Shown here piece after piece: positions 16,907-26,409 of a stretch of DNA of 64,000 nucleotides (position 1 is the first letter of the stretch; each line of letters begins with the position of its first letter). The notes under the pieces are model-generated. The model searched no databases and was not told where the DNA came from. It saw only the letters and a list, made by a program, of their open reading frames with translations. The DNA comes from Lactobacillus sp. (GTDB taxonomy: Bacteria; Bacillota; Bacilli; Lactobacillales; Lactobacillaceae): contig JAKDPD010000003.1 of the NCBI GenBank assembly GCA_030455605.1, positions 1-64,000 of the forward strand, given 5' to 3'. Both the position numbers and the translations under genes were made by a program.

Positions 16907-17803
16907 CTACTCCTCTGTTCCCTGCGGGACAATCATTTGTTCATTTTTTCCACGATTGTATTCTGCTTGTAGCGTGACATGATTAATGCCTAATTCTCGC
17001 TTTAAGCAATCGCCAATTTGACTATACAGTCGTTCAAGTACCGCTACCGGCATCTGGGCATCGACGACATTGATATGGGCATCTAACATGATGACACGAT
17101 CTGAATACCGCCACAAATGCACATGGTGAACATTTTTAACCTGGGGAAAGCTCAAAATAAGACGGTGTACAGTTGCCAAATCAACATCAGGATTGGATTC
17201 CATCAAAACATCAATCGCGCGATAAATAATGCGTGCTGCTTCCATAATCATGAAAACAGATAACAACAAAGTTAAAACTGGATCGAGCCACCAAATTGGA
17301 AAGTGACTCAGCACTAGCCCGCCCAAAACCACCACGATACTTGCTAAGGCATCACCGAGCATATGTAGAAAAGTCGCGCGGCGATTAAGATTAGCTCCCT
17401 GCCCCTTTAGCATGATTGCCATTGACAAAAAATTGGTTATTAAACCAACTAACGCTAAGACTAACATCGTTTGCCCATGAACCGGCTCGGGCGCTAGCAA
17501 TCGTTTACCAGCTTCAACTAATAACCCTAAACTAATGGCAATCAATAAAATACTATTCGTAAAAGCCGCCAGCGTCTCAGCCCGTTCATAGCCAAAGGTC
17601 TTATTGCCATTGCGCTTACGCCGACTAATCAAATGTGCGACCAAAGATAAACTAATCGCCCCGACATCGCCTAAATTATGAAAGGCATCTGACAATAGCG
17701 CCAATGAACCCGAGGCAAAACCACCTACAAATTCGATGACTGTCACTAATACATTCAATACCGTAACGAGTAGATACTGACTATTTTCAGAACGTTTTAG
17801 CAT
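16907..17803 (-). CDS. Cation diffusion facilitator (CDF) family metal transporter
   Basis: A 298-residue inner-membrane antiporter expected to export divalent metals such as zinc in exchange for protons. Six transmembrane helices are apparent. The metal site motifs are in helix 2 (LLSDAFHNLGDV, giving His and Asp) and helix 5 (HMLGDALAS). The C-terminal cytoplasmic domain carries VHHVHLWRYSD, typical of the ferredoxin-like CDF dimer domain. A histidine-rich loop is absent. The start follows AGGAGG. The small membrane protein and the phosphoglycerate mutase paralogue follow in the same orientation with gaps of 6 and 12 bases. Confidence 0.93.
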   Translation of the reverse strand: MLKRSENSQYLLVTVLNVLVTVIEFVGGFASGSLALLSDAFHNLGDVGAISLSLVAHLISRRKRNGNKTFGYERAETLAAFTNSILLIAISLGLLVEAGKRLLAPEPVHGQTMLVLALVGLITNFLSMAIMLKGQGANLNRRATFLHMLGDALASIVVVLGGLVLSHFPIWWLDPVLTLLLSVFMIMEAARIIYRAIDVLMESNPDVDLATVHRLILSFPQVKNVHHVHLWRYSDRVIMLDAHINVVDAQMPVAVLERLYSQIGDCLKRELGINHVTLQAEYNRGKNEQMIVPQGTEE

Positions 17804-17831
17804 CAGCTATGCCTCCTACGGGTAGTCTAAC

Positions 17832-17861
17832 AAAAAAAGTCCTACCAAGATAGTAGGACTC
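17832..17861 (-). terminator. Terminator of the histidine phosphatase gene
   Basis: The stem AGTCCTAC / GTAGGACT on the minus strand is followed by a T7 run, 9 bases after the stop codon. It lies just upstream of the CDF gene, which may also receive read-through. Confidence 0.88.
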
Positions 17862-17869
17862 GCCGATAA

Positions 17870-18547
17870 TTATTCAAAAGCCATTTGATTATATTCAATA
17901 ATCCTAAATTTACCACGCTCATCTAATATTCCCTGGGTAATACTGCCATTTTCAGGAAAGGGAATATCACTAACGCCATTGCTTTGATTCCAATACTTGA
18001 TACCCAAGGTTTTGATAAAATCACCATGTGAGACAAGTAGAATTCGATGTTCAGTCGCCGTGAGATCATGCAATTTGGCAATTGCCCGAACCATTCTAGC
18101 ATTAAGCTCCTGGTTATTTTCCGCCAAATGCCGGGGATCTGCTTGTTTCGTTGCTTGACGAAATTTAGTCATTCCAACCTGATTAATAATGGCTGAAACA
18201 TTTCGTTCTAAGCCTAAACCGGCTTTTACAGCAACTTTCTGCCAAGTTTTATCAATATCGTCCCCCTCGAAGCTACCAAAAAAAACTTCTCGAAACTCAG
18301 GTAATTTACGAATTTTACCAATTTCAGAAACCTGGTTAAAATCTTTCATGAGATGGACAGTATCAATCGCACGCTTCAAGTCACTTGAATACATGTTATC
18401 AAAATGAACCTGTGCCAGTGCCCGGGCAGTTCGTTTTAAATCATTAATTCCCTTAACAGTAAGCGGTGAATCGCACCAGCCTTGGACTTTATTAAGATTA
18501 TTAAACATGGTTTCCCCATGACGGATAAGATAAACTTCTGTCGACAT
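17870..18547 (-). CDS. Histidine phosphatase family protein
   Basis: A 225-residue phosphohistidine phosphatase. RHGETMF at residues 9-15 supplies the phospho-accepting His10. SSDLKRAIDTV is the second conserved loop, and the distal histidine is in LLVSHGDFIKTLG. It lacks the phosphoglycerate mutase signature, so it is a general phosphatase (phosphomonoesters or nucleotides) rather than a glycolytic mutase. ATG at 18547 follows GGAGG. It ends with its own terminator before the CDF set. The substrate is unknown. Confidence 0.88.
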   Translation of the reverse strand: MSTEVYLIRHGETMFNNLNKVQGWCDSPLTVKGINDLKRTARALAQVHFDNMYSSDLKRAIDTVHLMKDFNQVSEIGKIRKLPEFREVFFGSFEGDDIDKTWQKVAVKAGLGLERNVSAIINQVGMTKFRQATKQADPRHLAENNQELNARMVRAIAKLHDLTATEHRILLVSHGDFIKTLGIKYWNQSNGVSDIPFPENGSITQGILDERGKFRIIEYNQMAFE

Positions 18548-18582
18548 GCGATCCTCCTTTGTCTACGCTCTGTTTTATTCTA

Positions 18583-19341
18583 CTACAGATAAGCTTGATA
18601 ACCTAGATAAGCTGCTAGCAAGACGGCAAGGGTGAATGTTATTTCCTGAACTAATTTGACAGGGAGATATTTCAAGCAGCGCTGTCCGATATAGCCACCA
18701 ATGAATAACCCAATTGCTAATGGGATGGCTTTTTCCCAATAAACACGTGCAGTTAGTGCAAACACCAACAGGGCAATCAAATTACCACAAGAGCCGATAA
18801 CATTTTTAAAAGCATTTTTAACAATGAAATTGTCTGGGCTAATTTGGCTTAACATCAATAAGAGTAATACCCCAGCAGCTGCACCGAAATAACCAGTATA
18901 CATCCCAGAAACAAAAATACCAAGATGAACTAATAACCTTGCCCAGCGTCCCTGCACCACTTCTGAATTGCTAGCCTGTTTGCCGCTCATTAAAAATAAA
19001 AAAGCTGAAAACAGGACAAAAAATGGGACTAGCTTTTCAAAAATCTTTCCCAGAAACTTAACCAGCAGCAAACTACCAACTAAGGCCCCCACTAGACTCA
19101 CCAGCATTAAACGTCAGTACGATCGCCAAGAAGTGCGTAATTCTTTCCAAGACGACAGCGTTGAGCCCATGCCAGTAAAAATAAGCGCCGCCGTATTCGT
19201 CATATTGGCATAAACTGGGCTTACCCCAGCTAGTAGTAGTGCTGGATATGAGACCAATGACGCCATGCTCGAAATCACTGACACTATTCCCGCTAAAATA
19301 CCAGCTAACACTAAAAATAAAAACAACCATAATTCCGTCAT
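18583..19341 (-). pseudogene. Sulfite exporter TauE/SafE family membrane protein, interrupted by in-frame TGA
   Basis: Two same-frame segments together give one TauE/SafE transporter of about 252 residues. Residues 1-75 start at ATG 19341 (ELWLFLFLVLAGILAG, then SVISSMASLVSYPALLLAGV). Then comes a TGA stop at 19114-19116, followed by the rest from LMLVSLVGALVGSLLL to the C-terminus at 18583. Reading through the TGA restores a continuous protein (SWRSY-stop-RLMLV) with two repeated halves of helices, as in the family. A CGA to TGA change is the simplest cause. An ATG two codons after the stop could restart translation, so two fragments might be made. The gene is most likely inactive. Confidence 0.8.
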
Positions 19342-19450
19342 ATCGTACCCCAAATCCACCTTCACTGTTTTAATTCTACCCTTATTCATTCAAAGTGCGT
19401 ACAATAATAAGTAAAACAACATCGTTAGAACTTCAGAAAGGATCCTTAAA

Positions 19451-20023
19451 ATGACAAGAGTAGCAATTGTCTTTGCAGATGGCTGTGAAGAAGTTGAAGG
19501 CCTCAGCCAAGTTGATGTTTTACGACGACTTGGTATTCAGACAGATATGGTTGGTTTAACCGATACCACCATTATCGGTGATCATAAAATCAAAATTAGC
19601 TGTAACCGCATTGTTGATGATACCTTACTAGACTATGATTTAGTCGCCTTTCCTGGGGGACGCCCCGGTGCCGAGCGGCTACGTGATAATCAAACATTGC
19701 AGCACTTATTACAAACACGCCATGCCACTAGAAAATGGTGTGCAGCCATGTGTGCCGCACCGATTGCTTTAAGTCGCTATGGGTTGTTAACAGATACTGA
19801 TTTTACCTGTTACCCTGGCTTTGAGACCCAGATTTTAAAAGAGTCACCAACGGCACGGTTTTCCGAGCAGGTGGTGGTCGTAGACCAAAAGCAAAAAATT
19901 GTGACAAGTCGTGGTCCCGCAACTGCTTGGGCATTCTCATACGCTTTAGCCCAAGTTTTAGGCTACGATACCAAACAACTAGAACATGACATGCTCTACA
20001 CTTATTTCAAAGCACAATGCTAA
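19451..20023 (+). CDS. DJ-1/PfpI family protein
   Basis: A 190-residue cytoplasmic class I glutamine amidotransferase-like fold protein. The nucleophile elbow CAAMCAAPIAL places the reactive cysteine at residue 101. A Glu-rich start (FADGCEEVEGLSQVDVLRR) provides the acidic partner near residue 14-16. The C-terminal VTSRGPATAWAFSYAL is a DJ-1 hallmark. Members act as glyoxalase/deglycase-like or redox stress proteins; the activity here is inferred only. AAAGGA lies 8 bases before the ATG. It is followed by a strong terminator and is transcribed alone. Confidence 0.9.
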   Translation: MTRVAIVFADGCEEVEGLSQVDVLRRLGIQTDMVGLTDTTIIGDHKIKISCNRIVDDTLLDYDLVAFPGGRPGAERLRDNQTLQHLLQTRHATRKWCAAMCAAPIALSRYGLLTDTDFTCYPGFETQILKESPTARFSEQVVVVDQKQKIVTSRGPATAWAFSYALAQVLGYDTKQLEHDMLYTYFKAQC

Positions 20024-20037
20024 GCTAATCCCCTCTA

Positions 20038-20075
20038 CAAGAACGAAAGTACACCTGACTTTCGTTCTTTCTTTG
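20038..20075 (+). terminator. Terminator of the DJ-1 gene
   Basis: The stem AAGAACGAAAGT / ACTTTCGTTCTT has a 7-base loop and is followed by T-rich sequence, 15 bases after the stop. Confidence 0.88.
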
Positions 20076-20162
20076 TTTCAAATAACCAAATTCGATTAGC
20101 TTTTGTGGCGCTTTTTCGCTAAAATTAACAAGTATTTATCCCTATTCATTAACGAGGTTTTT

Positions 20163-21312
20163 ATGTCCAAATATCGAATTCAAGCTTTAACATTTATCCT
20201 GACGACCTTTATGTTGGGGTGCAACGAATATATGGTAGTCGGTGTTTTATCCGACATTCACCACGACTTCGGTACACCTTTTTCACTTTTAGGAATTTTA
20301 GTGACAGTTTTTGCCTTAACTTATGCGATTGCAACGCCAATTGTCGCTATTATTGCCACTCATTTTAAACGTCATCACGTCTACTTTTGTTTACTGGCAT
20401 TATTTCTGATTGGAAATACTTGGTCAGCGCTATCAACCAATTTTATTTCACTACTATTGTCACGTATCCTAACCGCTATGACAGCAGGCGCCATTTGCTC
20501 AATGTCTTTAATCATGGTGAGTTTCGTTGTCCCGCTTGCTAAGCGGGCTAAAACGATTGCTTGGGTCTTTTGCCGGCTTCAACATTGCTTCTTTGTTAGG
20601 TGTGCCTCTAGGTACCTTTATTTCCACGACATTTAATTGGCACGATAGCTTCTGGCTAATTGATATTTTAGCAATTTTCATCTTCAGCCTGCTCCTCATC
20701 TATGTACCGCGCAATACGCCACAAGTCAAAACTACTGAGAAACAACCAGGTGCCAATCCATTACAATTTATGTTGAATAAACAGGTCATTTTAAGTGTCT
20801 GCTTCATCATGGCCATCTGTAGTGCTCAATTCAGCTATTACACTTATATTCGCCCAATCTTAACTAGTGAAATGGGCTTTAGTTTAACAGCGTTAAACCT
20901 CCTCCTTTTGTTCTTAGGGGTAACTGCCATTATTGGGAACAGCTTAGGTGCCTGGGGTGCTGATCATGGTGGCATGAAGGCCATCGGGCTTATTCTTGCC
21001 GGCTTAACGATGCACCAACTGTCATTCTTGTCTTATCTGTTATTAGCAGTTGTCTGCATGTTTAACTCAACCTATGGTGCTACCGTGCAAATGCTCTTTA
21101 TGGATATTGCTAATAAACGCCATCCACAGGCACTAGATTTAGCCTCTTCGCTCAATCCCGTCTTTTCTAACTTAGGTATTTCCATTGGTTCATTTACCGC
21201 CGCGCAACTTTTACCTTATTCTGGTCCAGGTAATATCGTCTATTTAGCAGCTGGTTTTGCGCTAGTAGGCTTTGTGCTCGCCACTATCTTGAAACGACCA
21301 ACCCAGATTTAA
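20163..21312 (+). pseudogene. MFS transporter (DHA1-like), frameshifted
   Basis: A major facilitator superfamily drug/sugar exporter of about 382 residues split between two frames. The first part starts at ATG 20163 behind ACGAGG and runs through about four helices (FMLGCNEYMVVGVLSDI is the DHA1-type helix 1 region) to AKRAKTIAWVF. After four T residues at 20568-20571 the matching continuation AGFNIASLLGVPLGTF is in the next frame and runs to 21312 with the remaining helices. Removing one T restores one protein. Both halves are otherwise undamaged, so the lesion is recent, or is a sequencing or phase-variable slip. Confidence 0.82.
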
Positions 21313-21322
21313 CTACTGCCAC

Positions 21323-21357
21323 CAAAAAAGCTTTCGCACTTGCGAAAGCTTTTTTTA
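21323..21357. terminator. Terminator between the MFS and APC permease genes
   Basis: The stem AAAGCTTTCGCA / TGCGAAAGCTTT is flanked by A and T runs. It lies between two convergent genes and is usable in both directions. Confidence 0.9.
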
Positions 21358-21363
21358 GTACCC

Positions 21364-22791
21364 TCATGACTTTTTATTTAAAACTGAATGCCGGATACCA
21401 TAAACCGCATAAATTAGTAAACCTACCACAAACCAACCAAGTGCTAATAATTTGCCATCAATGCTCAATCCAGCAAAGATGATCATTGATAGTAAAGCTG
21501 AAACGGCTGGCAGTACCGGATAAAATGGCATCTTAAATGCAGGTACTGGGATATCTTTTCCTTCGCGCCTGCGCAAAGCATAGATTCCTAGCGAAACGAA
21601 TATAAAGGCGATTAACGTACCCGCCGAAACCAAATTAGCCAAGAACGTGAACGGAACCACCGAGCTCACGACAATGGCGCCGATAGTTAAGGCATTAAGC
21701 GCATGTCCTGGTAAGTTCTGCTGGTTCAATTGCCCCAACCGTCTTGGTAGCATCCCATCACGCCCAAACGAATAGAGCAACCGTGATGCGGCTAGCATCA
21801 TCCCTAAAATAGCGGCAAACATACCAGCTAATGCAACTAGCGATAATAAATTGGCCGTTAAATAGTGGCCGGTATGACGTAAAGCCCAAGCTGCCGGCTC
21901 CGCATTATTCGCGTAAACCGAATATTTAAACATCCCCACAAGTACCAAGGCCACAATCACAAACAAGGTAGTCGCACCTAGTAACGTACCAATAATGCCG
22001 AGTGGCATCGTCCGCTGGGGATTTTTAGCTTCGGCTGAATTGGCAGCAATTGCATCAAAGCCTACATAAGCCAGAAAGATTTGTGAAGTCCCAGCCCAGA
22101 TGCCAGGAATGCCACCAAAACTGGTTCCTGGTCGGTGCTTCGGAATAAACGGCACATAGTTGCTCCAATGGATTTCACGTAAGCCCACAAACACAAAGAG
22201 TAGCACAACCACCACTTTGAGGATGACAATCACGTTTTCAAGCCGCGTAGCATGTGATAATCCCTGATTTAAAACCCAAAAAACCAAGACGATTAGTAGC
22301 ACCGCAAACAAATCCACAATCCCACCAGTTTGAGGATCAAATGGCATTGTTAAGGCAGGTGGTAAATGAATGTCAATACTGGCTAAAAAACCACGGAAAT
22401 AAGAAGACCATCCGGAAGCAACAAAGGCAACTGAAACAAAGTATTCTGCTAACAAGGCCCAGCCAGCAATCCAACCAAAAACTTCACCAAAAACGACATT
22501 CATCCAAGAATAGGCCGATCCAGCAAAGGGCAATGCTGCTGCCATTTCCCCATATGCGAGCGCCGCAAAACCGGCCCCAATCGCAGCAAATATAAATGAT
22601 AAAGCCACCGCTGGGCCAGCATGCTCAGCCGCTACAATACCCGGCAGGGTAAATATTGCTGCCCCAATCACGATTCCTAAGCCTAATCCTAATAATTCCT
22701 TGACGCCTAATGTACGCGTCAAATGTGAATCTTTATCTTCATAAACATCAGGACGCTCCTTACGAATCATTTTGTGCCATAAACGTTGCAT
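21364..22791 (-). CDS. APC family amino acid permease (cationic amino acid transporter-like)
   Basis: A 475-residue polytopic inner-membrane transporter with about 12 helices. After a charged N-terminus (RKERPDVYEDKDSHLTRTL) comes the APC helix 1 motif GLGIVIGAAIFTLPG, then FIFAAIGAGFAALAYGEMAAALPFAGSAY and EYFVSVAFVASG, as in YfnA/CAT-type permeases. A late region reads KMPFYPVLPAVSALLSM, also typical of that group. Likely substrates are amino acids such as branched-chain or cationic ones; the exact one cannot be inferred. It lies alone on the minus strand between a shared terminator and the rpsI terminator. Confidence 0.9.
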   Translation of the reverse strand: MQRLWHKMIRKERPDVYEDKDSHLTRTLGVKELLGLGLGIVIGAAIFTLPGIVAAEHAGPAVALSFIFAAIGAGFAALAYGEMAAALPFAGSAYSWMNVVFGEVFGWIAGWALLAEYFVSVAFVASGWSSYFRGFLASIDIHLPPALTMPFDPQTGGIVDLFAVLLIVLVFWVLNQGLSHATRLENVIVILKVVVVLLFVFVGLREIHWSNYVPFIPKHRPGTSFGGIPGIWAGTSQIFLAYVGFDAIAANSAEAKNPQRTMPLGIIGTLLGATTLFVIVALVLVGMFKYSVYANNAEPAAWALRHTGHYLTANLLSLVALAGMFAAILGMMLAASRLLYSFGRDGMLPRRLGQLNQQNLPGHALNALTIGAIVVSSVVPFTFLANLVSAGTLIAFIFVSLGIYALRRREGKDIPVPAFKMPFYPVLPAVSALLSMIIFAGLSIDGKLLALGWFVVGLLIYAVYGIRHSVLNKKS

Positions 22792-22916
22792 CTAATATTT
22801 TCCCTTCTTTCCATGTAGATTCTGATGCTTTATTAAAAAATAGTAATAGTTATATGATAACAAAGCCACTAACAGTAATCAATGCCATTCTTGAGTAGCT
22901 TTAGGAAAGCATTATT

Positions 22917-22955
22917 GATAAAAAAATAGGCTTACTCTCACGAGTAAACCTATCT
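22917..22955 (-). terminator. Terminator of rplM-rpsI
   Basis: The stem ATAGGTTTACTC / GAGTAAGCCTAT (with one mismatch) on the minus strand is followed by a T7 run, about 50 bases after the rpsI stop. Confidence 0.82.
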
Positions 22956-23005
22956 CCAGTAAAGTGAATTTGCTGATAACCATATTTGAATATGGCAGTC
23001 CCAAA

Positions 23006-23401
23006 TTAACGCTTACTAAATTGTGAAGCTTTACGAGCCTTCTTCAGACCTGGCTTCTTTCTTTCCTTCATTCTTGGGTCACGGGTTAAGAAACCGGCCT
23101 TCTTCAGTGGACCACGGAAATCTGGATCTACTTCCAAAAGTGCACGGGCAATCCCATGACGAATAGCACCGGCTTGGCCAGAAAAACCACCACCGTTAAC
23201 ATTAACGTTAACGTCGTATTGACCACTTGTCTCGGTCAAGGTTAAAGGCTGTTCCAAGTCCTTAACTAAGATTGGCAATGGAATATATGAATCAACGTCC
23301 TTGCCGTTGATGGTAATTTTACCAGTACCTGGTACTAAACGGACACGCGCAATTGAATCCTTGCGACGACCAGTACCTGCGTATGCAGCTTGTTGTGCCA
23401 T
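23006..23401 (-). CDS. rpsI: 30S ribosomal protein S9
   Basis: 131 residues, normal length. The N-terminal [16 protein letters not shown], the internal [23 protein letters not shown] and the C-terminal basic tail [12 protein letters not shown], whose last Lys-Arg reaches P-site tRNA, are all diagnostic. It lies 13 bases after rplM in the conserved rplM-rpsI pair and ends ahead of a terminator. Confidence 0.98.
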   Translation of the reverse strand: MAQQAAYAGTGRRKDSIARVRLVPGTGKITINGKDVDSYIPLPILVKDLEQPLTLTETSGQYDVNVNVNGGGFSGQAGAIRHGIARALLEVDPDFRGPLKKAGFLTRDPRMKERKKPGLKKARKASQFSKR

Positions 23402-23414
23402 TTATCCTAACCTC

Positions 23415-23858
23415 CTAGATTAATTTATTGATGTCTAATTTTTCAGGTTGTTGTGCTTCATGCTTGTGATCAGCACCAGCATAAACATGCATCTTTAAGA
23501 ATTCTTGATGACCGAGTGTATTCTTAGGAAGCATCCCTTTAACTGACTTTTCAACTAACTTAACTGGGTTATTGGTAAGTAGCTCGCCGGCTGCAGTGGC
23601 CTTAATGCCACCACGGTATGAAGAGTGGTGATAGTAAATCTTGTCAGTAGCCTTTTTGCCAGTTAACTTCAAGTTAGCAGCGTTAATAATAATAACGTTG
23701 TCACCTGTGTCAACATTTGGCGTATATTGAGGCTTGTTCTTGCCTCGTAAAATAGTGGCTACCGCTGCAGAAAGACGTCCCAATGAGATATCAGTTGCAT
23801 CAATAACATACCACTTACGTTCAATTTCACCTGATTTAGCTAATGGTGTCGTACGCAA
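23415..23858 (-). CDS. rplM: 50S ribosomal protein L13
   Basis: 147 residues, with the family [15 protein letters not shown] start, [15 protein letters not shown] and the [20 protein letters not shown] segment. It starts with TTG at 23858, behind a well-placed [15 protein letters not shown] is the usual lactobacillal N-terminus, which supports that codon. A dedicated promoter lies about 80 bases upstream, separating it from the truA operon. It is co-transcribed with rpsI. Confidence 0.98.
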   Translation of the reverse strand: MRTTPLAKSGEIERKWYVIDATDISLGRLSAAVATILRGKNKPQYTPNVDTGDNVIIINAANLKLTGKKATDKIYYHHSSYRGGIKATAAGELLTNNPVKLVEKSVKGMLPKNTLGHQEFLKMHVYAGADHKHEAQQPEKLDINKLI

Positions 23859-23934
23859 TTTAAAATTCCTCCATTTATTTGCTGTTTGAAAACAATAAGA
23901 TTCCGGGGCCTACCGTGGACAAACATACTATGCT
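23859..23934 (-). promoter_or_regulatory. rplM untranslated leader (possible L13 leader)
   Basis: About 75 bases separate the -10 box from the TTG start. The segment contains a C/G-rich stretch (GGTAGGCCCCGG) and U/A-rich arms. Many Firmicutes carry an autoregulatory L13-binding leader here; this one fits by position, but I could not verify its structure. Confidence 0.35.
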
Positions 23935-23963
23935 AGTCTACGTTGTATCCAGCTAAAAGTCAA
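23935..23963 (-). promoter_or_regulatory. Promoter of rplM-rpsI
   Basis: On the minus strand TTGACT (23958-23963) and TAGACT (23935-23940) are exactly 17 bases apart. The -35 box abuts the truA stop codon. Confidence 0.75.
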
Positions 23964-24755
23964 TCATTTTATTTGTAGGTCATGGCGATACTGCGCCGGA
24001 ATAGCTTCATAAAAAACATGATATAGATACAAACCACTGGCATGCGCTGTTCCACGAACTTCTTCGCGATTCTTCGCTTGTAAAATGCGGGGAATATCAT
24101 CAACTGGCCGACGTCCGTTACCAATTTCTAATAAAGTTGCCACTAAAATTCGAACCATGTGGTACAAAAAGCCACTGCCAATAAAATCAAAGACCACTTC
24201 ATTACAGTCAGCATCAAAGCGCACGCGCACATCATACAAGGTTCGGACCTTATTAACAATTGAACCACCACTAGCTGCAAAGCTCGTAAAGTCATGCTTG
24301 CCAATTAAGTCGGCTGCTGCTCGTTGCATCCGTTCCAGTTGCAATGGGTACGGATAATGTCCCGTATAAAAACGCCGAAAGGGATCGACAAACCGATCAC
24401 AACTACACCGGTACCGATACCATTTACCCTTAGCACTATAACGGACATGAAAAGCCGTTGTGACAATCTGAGCGCTTTTAAACAAAATATCTGTCGGCAT
24501 GATTGAATTCAAAGCGAGCACCATCCGTTCTGCCGGTATTGATACACCTGGATAGTCAAAATGGATCACTTGCTCGAGTGCATGTACACCCGCATCAGTA
24601 CGGCCAGATCCCTCGACCTTCACAAAGATTCCCTTAGACATTTTGACCAAAGCAGCTTCAATCGTGCCTTCAACCGTTCGCTGACGAGGTTGCACCTGAA
24701 AGCCATGAAACAAATGACCATCGTAGGCTAATATCATCTTATATCTCGTTGTCAT
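23964..24755 (-). CDS. truA: tRNA pseudouridine(38-40) synthase
   Basis: A 263-residue enzyme converting U38, U39 and U40 of many tRNAs to pseudouridine. The catalytic aspartate is in [16 protein letters not shown] near residue 55. Other family blocks are [26 protein letters not shown] and [20 protein letters not shown]. It starts 3 bases after the ecfT stop, the classic ecfA1-ecfA2-ecfT-truA arrangement. Confidence 0.97.
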   Translation of the reverse strand: MTTRYKMILAYDGHLFHGFQVQPRQRTVEGTIEAALVKMSKGIFVKVEGSGRTDAGVHALEQVIHFDYPGVSIPAERMVLALNSIMPTDILFKSAQIVTTAFHVRYSAKGKWYRYRCSCDRFVDPFRRFYTGHYPYPLQLERMQRAAADLIGKHDFTSFAASGGSIVNKVRTLYDVRVRFDADCNEVVFDFIGSGFLYHMVRILVATLLEIGNGRRPVDDIPRILQAKNREEVRGTAHASGLYLYHVFYEAIPAQYRHDLQIK

Positions 24756-24758
24756 TGC

Positions 24759-25550
24759 TTAACCCAATACTTTCAACAAAATAAGTAGGACCACAAAGGC
24801 ACCAGCATTAAGTAAGTCATATTTTTGCCAGCTTAGCACCCGATACCGCGTGCGCCCACTCGTTCCCTGATAGCCACGAGCCTCCATGGCAGTCGCAAGA
24901 TCAACTGCAATCTCTAAGGAGCTAATAAACAACGGAATAATTAGCGGTGCAATCGCCTTACTGCGTTTAATTAAGCCACCACTGTTAAAATCGGCTCCTC
25001 GAGCCTTTTGTGCATTCATGATTTTTAACGTCTCATCAAACAGGGTGGGGACAAATCTCAAGGCGATGGACATGACTAGGGCCAATTGGGCTACCGGCAC
25101 CCCAACCCACTTTAATGGCGTTAACAACCATTCCATGGCATCTGAAATGGCAAGTGGCTGGGTCGTCACTGTCATTACCGTAGAAATGAGGATAATCAGG
25201 GTAAACCTTAAAAAGATAAAAATGGCATTCACAATCCCCGTCGAAGTCAGCCATAGTCCCCACCAGTGGAAGTAAACCGTGCCACCCGTACTAAAAAACA
25301 GCTGTAAAGCTGAAGTAAAGAGGATTAGCAGCACCATGGGTTTAACCCCATCCCAAAAAACATGGGCACGCAGCCCTGTCCCCATAATCGCTAGTCCTGT
25401 ATACAGCGTTGCAACCAGATAAGTCGGCCAATTGTTGGCTAAAAAAATGGCAAAGACGAATAAAAAGGTCACGAGTAATTTGCCACGGGCGTCAAATTTA
25501 TAGATGAGCGCACTCCCTGGAATATAGCGACCAATAATAATTTTAGTCAC
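24759..25550 (-). CDS. ecfT: ECF transporter transmembrane protein EcfT
   Basis: A 263-residue membrane scaffold that couples the two ATPases to interchangeable vitamin-binding S components. About five to six helices are visible. The two Ala-Arg-Gly coupling motifs are intact: NAQKARGADF and TAMEARGYQG. Initiation appears to be at GTG (25550), one base past the ecfA2 stop. It is part of the ecfA1-ecfA2-ecfT operon. No S-component gene is adjacent, as expected for a group II (shared) module. Confidence 0.96.
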   Translation of the reverse strand: MTKIIIGRYIPGSALIYKFDARGKLLVTFLFVFAIFLANNWPTYLVATLYTGLAIMGTGLRAHVFWDGVKPMVLLILFTSALQLFFSTGGTVYFHWWGLWLTSTGIVNAIFIFLRFTLIILISTVMTVTTQPLAISDAMEWLLTPLKWVGVPVAQLALVMSIALRFVPTLFDETLKIMNAQKARGADFNSGGLIKRSKAIAPLIIPLFISSLEIAVDLATAMEARGYQGTSGRTRYRVLSWQKYDLLNAGAFVVLLILLKVLG

Positions 25551-25551
25551 G

Positions 25552-26409
25552 CTACTCGCCTCCTTTAAAATGGGCTACTAAACGATGCGTTAAAGCCGTC
25601 AAAGTCAAAGGCTGAGGTAAAAGCGGTAACCCATTTTCAGCCAGCTGAGCGGCAAATTCACTAGCAGCTGGTTGTCCTAACCCATGTTTAAGGAGCCACG
25701 CCCGATCTTTAAATACTTCACTCGGGGTCGTATGCCGTAATAAGCGGCCATGTTCCATTACCAGCACATCATCGGCATAATCAGCCACGTCATCCATGTT
25801 ATGGGTCACCAAAATAACCGTATGCCCCCTTGCTTGATACGCTTTAAACAATTCTAGCATCATGTGCCGACCTTTCGGGTCTAAGCCCGCTGCCGGCTCA
25901 TCTAAGCAAAGAATTGCTGGTTCGTATGCCATTACGCCAGCAATGGCAACACGCCTCATCTGCCCGCCTGAGAGCTCGAAGGGGGATTTATTAGCGATAC
26001 TCTTAGGCAATCCGACTTTTTCTAGCCATTTGAGTGCCAATTTTTTAGCTTCAGCATCAGTATACCCAAAATTTTTAGGTCCAAAAGCGATATCTGCTAA
26101 CACTGTACTTTCAAATAACTGCGCTTCTGGAAATTGAAACACTAAGCTCACTTGCTGACGTAACGTTTTTAGATCTCGCTGCTTGGTAGTAGGCGTAATC
26201 CGGTGCCCTGCTAACGCAATTTCTCCTGAACTTGGTTGTAATAAGGCATTAAAATGCTGCATCAAAGTCGATTTGCCACTGCCAGTGTGACCAATTAAGG
26301 CAATAAATTGATTTTCCTTAAGTTCGAATGACACATCATCTAGGCCCTTTTGTTCAAACGGCGTTGCTGGCGCGTAGACATAGCTTACATGTTTAAATTT
26401 AATTGACAT
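25552..26409 (-). CDS. ecfA2: ECF transporter ATP-binding protein EcfA2
   Basis: A 285-residue ABC ATPase. Walker A is [10 protein letters not shown] near residue 40. The signature is [13 protein letters not shown], Walker B is [12 protein letters not shown], and a switch histidine is seen in LVTHNMDDV. It pairs with EcfA1 to energise vitamin or metal uptake through EcfT. Its ATG lies inside the 3' end of ecfA1 (25-base overlap), indicating coupled synthesis of the heterodimer. Confidence 0.96.
   Translation of the reverse strand: MSIKFKHVSYVYAPATPFEQKGLDDVSFELKENQFIALIGHTGSGKSTLMQHFNALLQPSSGEIALAGHRITPTTKQRDLKTLRQQVSLVFQFPEAQLFESTVLADIAFGPKNFGYTDAEAKKLALKWLEKVGLPKSIANKSPFELSGGQMRRVAIAGVMAYEPAILCLDEPAAGLDPKGRHMMLELFKAYQARGHTVILVTHNMDDVADYADDVLVMEHGRLLRHTTPSEVFKDRAWLLKHGLGQPAASEFAAQLAENGLPLLPQPLTLTALTHRLVAHFKGGE

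Noticed and set aside
19114-19116. Selenocysteine at the TGA of the TauE/SafE gene
   Set aside because: No selenocysteine insertion hairpin is apparent, the position aligns with an arginine-like residue, and lactobacilli generally lack the machinery.
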